DNA of 64,000 bases from Candidatus Gastranaerophilales bacterium (lineage in GTDB: Bacteria > Cyanobacteriota > Vampirovibrionia > Gastranaerophilales > Gastranaerophilaceae): contig CALUSI010000002.1 of the NCBI GenBank assembly GCA_944323395.1, positions 175,924-239,923 on the forward strand, read 5' to 3'. The position numbers and the translations under genes are program-made. Positions 63,509-64,000 of this stretch are shown here, piece after piece (within the stretch, counting starts at the first letter, position 1; each line of letters starts with the position of its first letter). The notes beneath the pieces were generated by a model that worked only from the letters and a program-made list of their open reading frames with translations, had not been told where the DNA came from and ran no database searches.

Positions 63509-64000
63509 TTATGCATTAATTTTTTTTGCTTGACCGTCATTAACAGGTTTCCAATTTGCAGCCATTATTTTCTTAAATGATTTTAATGCAGTGTCTTCAA
63601 GTTCACCAAGTTCTTCGGCTTTTACAATAAGTTCTCTAAGAGGAAGTAAAGCTCTTTGATCACGAAGAACACCTAATGCTGCAGCAGCTCCAGCTCTAAC
63701 TAAATCATTTTCTTTTTCATTTTGCATAACTTCAATTAAAGAAGGAACAGCTTTAGTATCATTCAATTTACCTAGTGAAGTAACTGCATAAATTCTAACG
63801 TTAACCCATTCATCTTTAAGCATTTTGATAATATAATCAACAGCTTTTGGATTGCCAATTTCGCCTAATGCACGAGTGGCGTCGCATCTAACATTAACTT
63901 TTTCGCTATCTAAAGACTCAATTAAAGAGTCAGTAGCAACATCACCAATTTCAATTAACGCATCAGTAGCAGTAATACAAACTTGAGGATTTTCATCATT
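63509..64000 (-). CDS. HEAT-repeat protein, C-terminal part
   Basis: The frame stays open to the window edge, so the 5' end is missing; 163 residues are visible. They form four or five HEAT/PBS-lyase-type repeats of about 31-35 residues: ITATDALIEIGD, CDATRALGEIGNPKAVDYII, RIYAVTSLGKLNDTKAVPSLI and AGAAAALGVLRDQRALLPLREL, and end in a short basic tail. Such repeats bind other proteins or, in phycobilisome lyases of cyanobacteria, tetrapyrroles; nothing here supports a lyase role. It ends before a strong terminator. Confidence 0.8.
   Translation of the reverse strand, partial: NDENPQVCITATDALIEIGDVATDSLIESLDSEKVNVRCDATRALGEIGNPKAVDYIIKMLKDEWVNVRIYAVTSLGKLNDTKAVPSLIEVMQNEKENDLVRAGAAAALGVLRDQRALLPLRELIVKAEELGELEDTALKSFKKIMAANWKPVNDGQAKKINA

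Overview
The window is AT-rich (roughly 30% GC by eye) and densely coded, with no mobile element, rRNA or CRISPR array. It reads as a chromosomal segment of an anaerobic, fermentative bacterium with two membranes. LPS genes (kdsB, lptA, lptC, lptB, an LptF/G permease, manC) show an outer membrane. An [FeFe]-hydrogenase trimer and a 2-oxoacid:ferredoxin oxidoreductase show ferredoxin-based anaerobic metabolism. A VKOR-DsbA fusion of the kind common in cyanobacteria and several proteins with an N-terminal NISF motif suggest a gut Gastranaerophilales (Melainabacteria/Vampirovibrionia, non-photosynthetic relatives of Cyanobacteria). That placement is inference from gene content, not a marker-gene tree. 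UGA is used as a normal stop.

Layout. 0-4.3 kb: tail of a cell-wall amidase, gdhA, then a leftward overlapping operon (free ClpX-type zinc finger, a 551-aa unknown, ruvX, DUF1292). 4.4-10.3 kb: rightward TPR lipoprotein, lgt, MCE protein, upp, pgeF, SEC-C protein and a lineage-type unknown; nth faces them. 11-17.7 kb: EamA transporter, PLP aminotransferase, korA/korB, VKOR-DsbA and queH. 17.6-21 kb leftward: GIY-YIG protein, dusB and a 703-aa TPR protein. 21.2-25.4 kb: hydrogenase operon, closed by a terminator. 25.4-30.6 kb: an orphan FlhA-cytoplasmic-domain protein, a Met-rich 29-codon ORF, two NISF-type unknowns, a zinc alcohol dehydrogenase and rph.

30.7-34.8 kb: metG, prfB without a frameshift site, and an ArsB/NhaD-type transporter. 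34.9-37.6 kb: lptC-lptA diverging from an iron-sulfur oxidoreductase through promoters whose -35 boxes touch; then tRNA-Phe. 37.9-44.4 kb leftward: EF-hand protein, oligopeptide-binding lipoprotein, miaB, a membrane glycosyltransferase-like protein and a PRTase-like unknown. 44.5-49.5 kb: parvulin, M24 peptidase, SpoU methyltransferase, two tiny related ORFs and argS. 49.7-55 kb: accD-accA-prmA-kdsB-CDF, then marR-CDF behind a large palindromic operator. 55-64 kb: small unknowns, dapB, anmK, manC-dxr-aroQ, a coupled leftward lptB-lptF/G-phosphodiester glycosidase operon, and a partial HEAT-repeat protein.

The two most interesting items are the orphan FlhA-like protein (25.4 kb), with no export-gate membrane domain and no flagellar or type III partners nearby, and the CDF-MarR-CDF metal module (53.1-55.0 kb), whose operator has 16-bp perfect arms running through the marR start codon. 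Several genes also have a -10 box exactly six bases before the start codon, suggesting leaderless mRNAs.
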